A stretch of 6,094 nucleotides of DNA from an uncultured Fretibacterium sp. Lineage in GTDB: Bacteria > Synergistota > Synergistia > Synergistales > Aminobacteriaceae. Position numbers and translations under genes: made by a program. Below are positions 6,077 to 6,094 of this stretch, in pieces; position 1 is the stretch's first letter, and the number at the start of each line of letters is the position of its first letter. Location: positions 1 through 6,094 of the forward strand of contig NZ_CAUUWA010000100.1 in assembly GCF_963548695.1 (NCBI RefSeq). The letters are read 5' to 3'. The notes beneath the pieces are model-generated. The model did no database searches. It had not been told where the DNA came from and saw nothing but the letters and a program-made list of their open reading frames with translations.

Positions 6077-6094
6077 TTCCTTTGTTGTTTGGCG

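Overview
The window is GC-rich bacterial DNA with dense coding, strong AGGAGG-type ribosome sites and overlapping or nearly abutting genes. No gene in it fixes the taxon. My weak guess from composition and style is an anaerobe such as a member of Synergistota. The composition turns distinctly AT-rich in the last ~150 bases.

Layout: (1) Positions 842 to 1 on the minus strand hold the first 280 codons of a gene that runs off the left edge. It is a soluble protein of a family I do not recognise. (2) Positions 843-1006 form a divergent intergenic region with a TATAAT box on each strand. (3) Positions 1007-5917 on the plus strand are a tight three-gene operon, with a 13-base overlap and then a 4-base gap. 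(4) Positions 5918-6094 are non-coding as far as I can see. They hold a weak hairpin and end in a perfect-consensus sigma-70-type promoter (TTGACA, 16 bases, TATAAT) that fires rightward out of the window.

The operon encodes a 246-residue protein that looks like a chain of winged-helix modules. Next is a 704-residue AAA+/ORC-like ATPase with an unassigned alpha/beta domain and a C-terminal winged helix. Last is a 687-residue fusion of a Cas4/RecB-type PD-(D/E)XK nuclease, with a probable iron-sulphur cysteine set, to a soluble FtsK/SpoIIIE-type DNA translocase motor. The motor has no membrane anchor and no C-terminal gamma domain.

Together these look like a DNA-processing machine: a DNA-binding adaptor, an ATP-dependent loader or switch, and a translocating nuclease. 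The parts resemble those of phage or plasmid defence and DNA-end-processing systems (HerA-NurA, AddAB, Dna2, BREX ATPases). I cannot match this exact trio to a named system, so it is the main candidate for something undescribed. Its biological role is inference.
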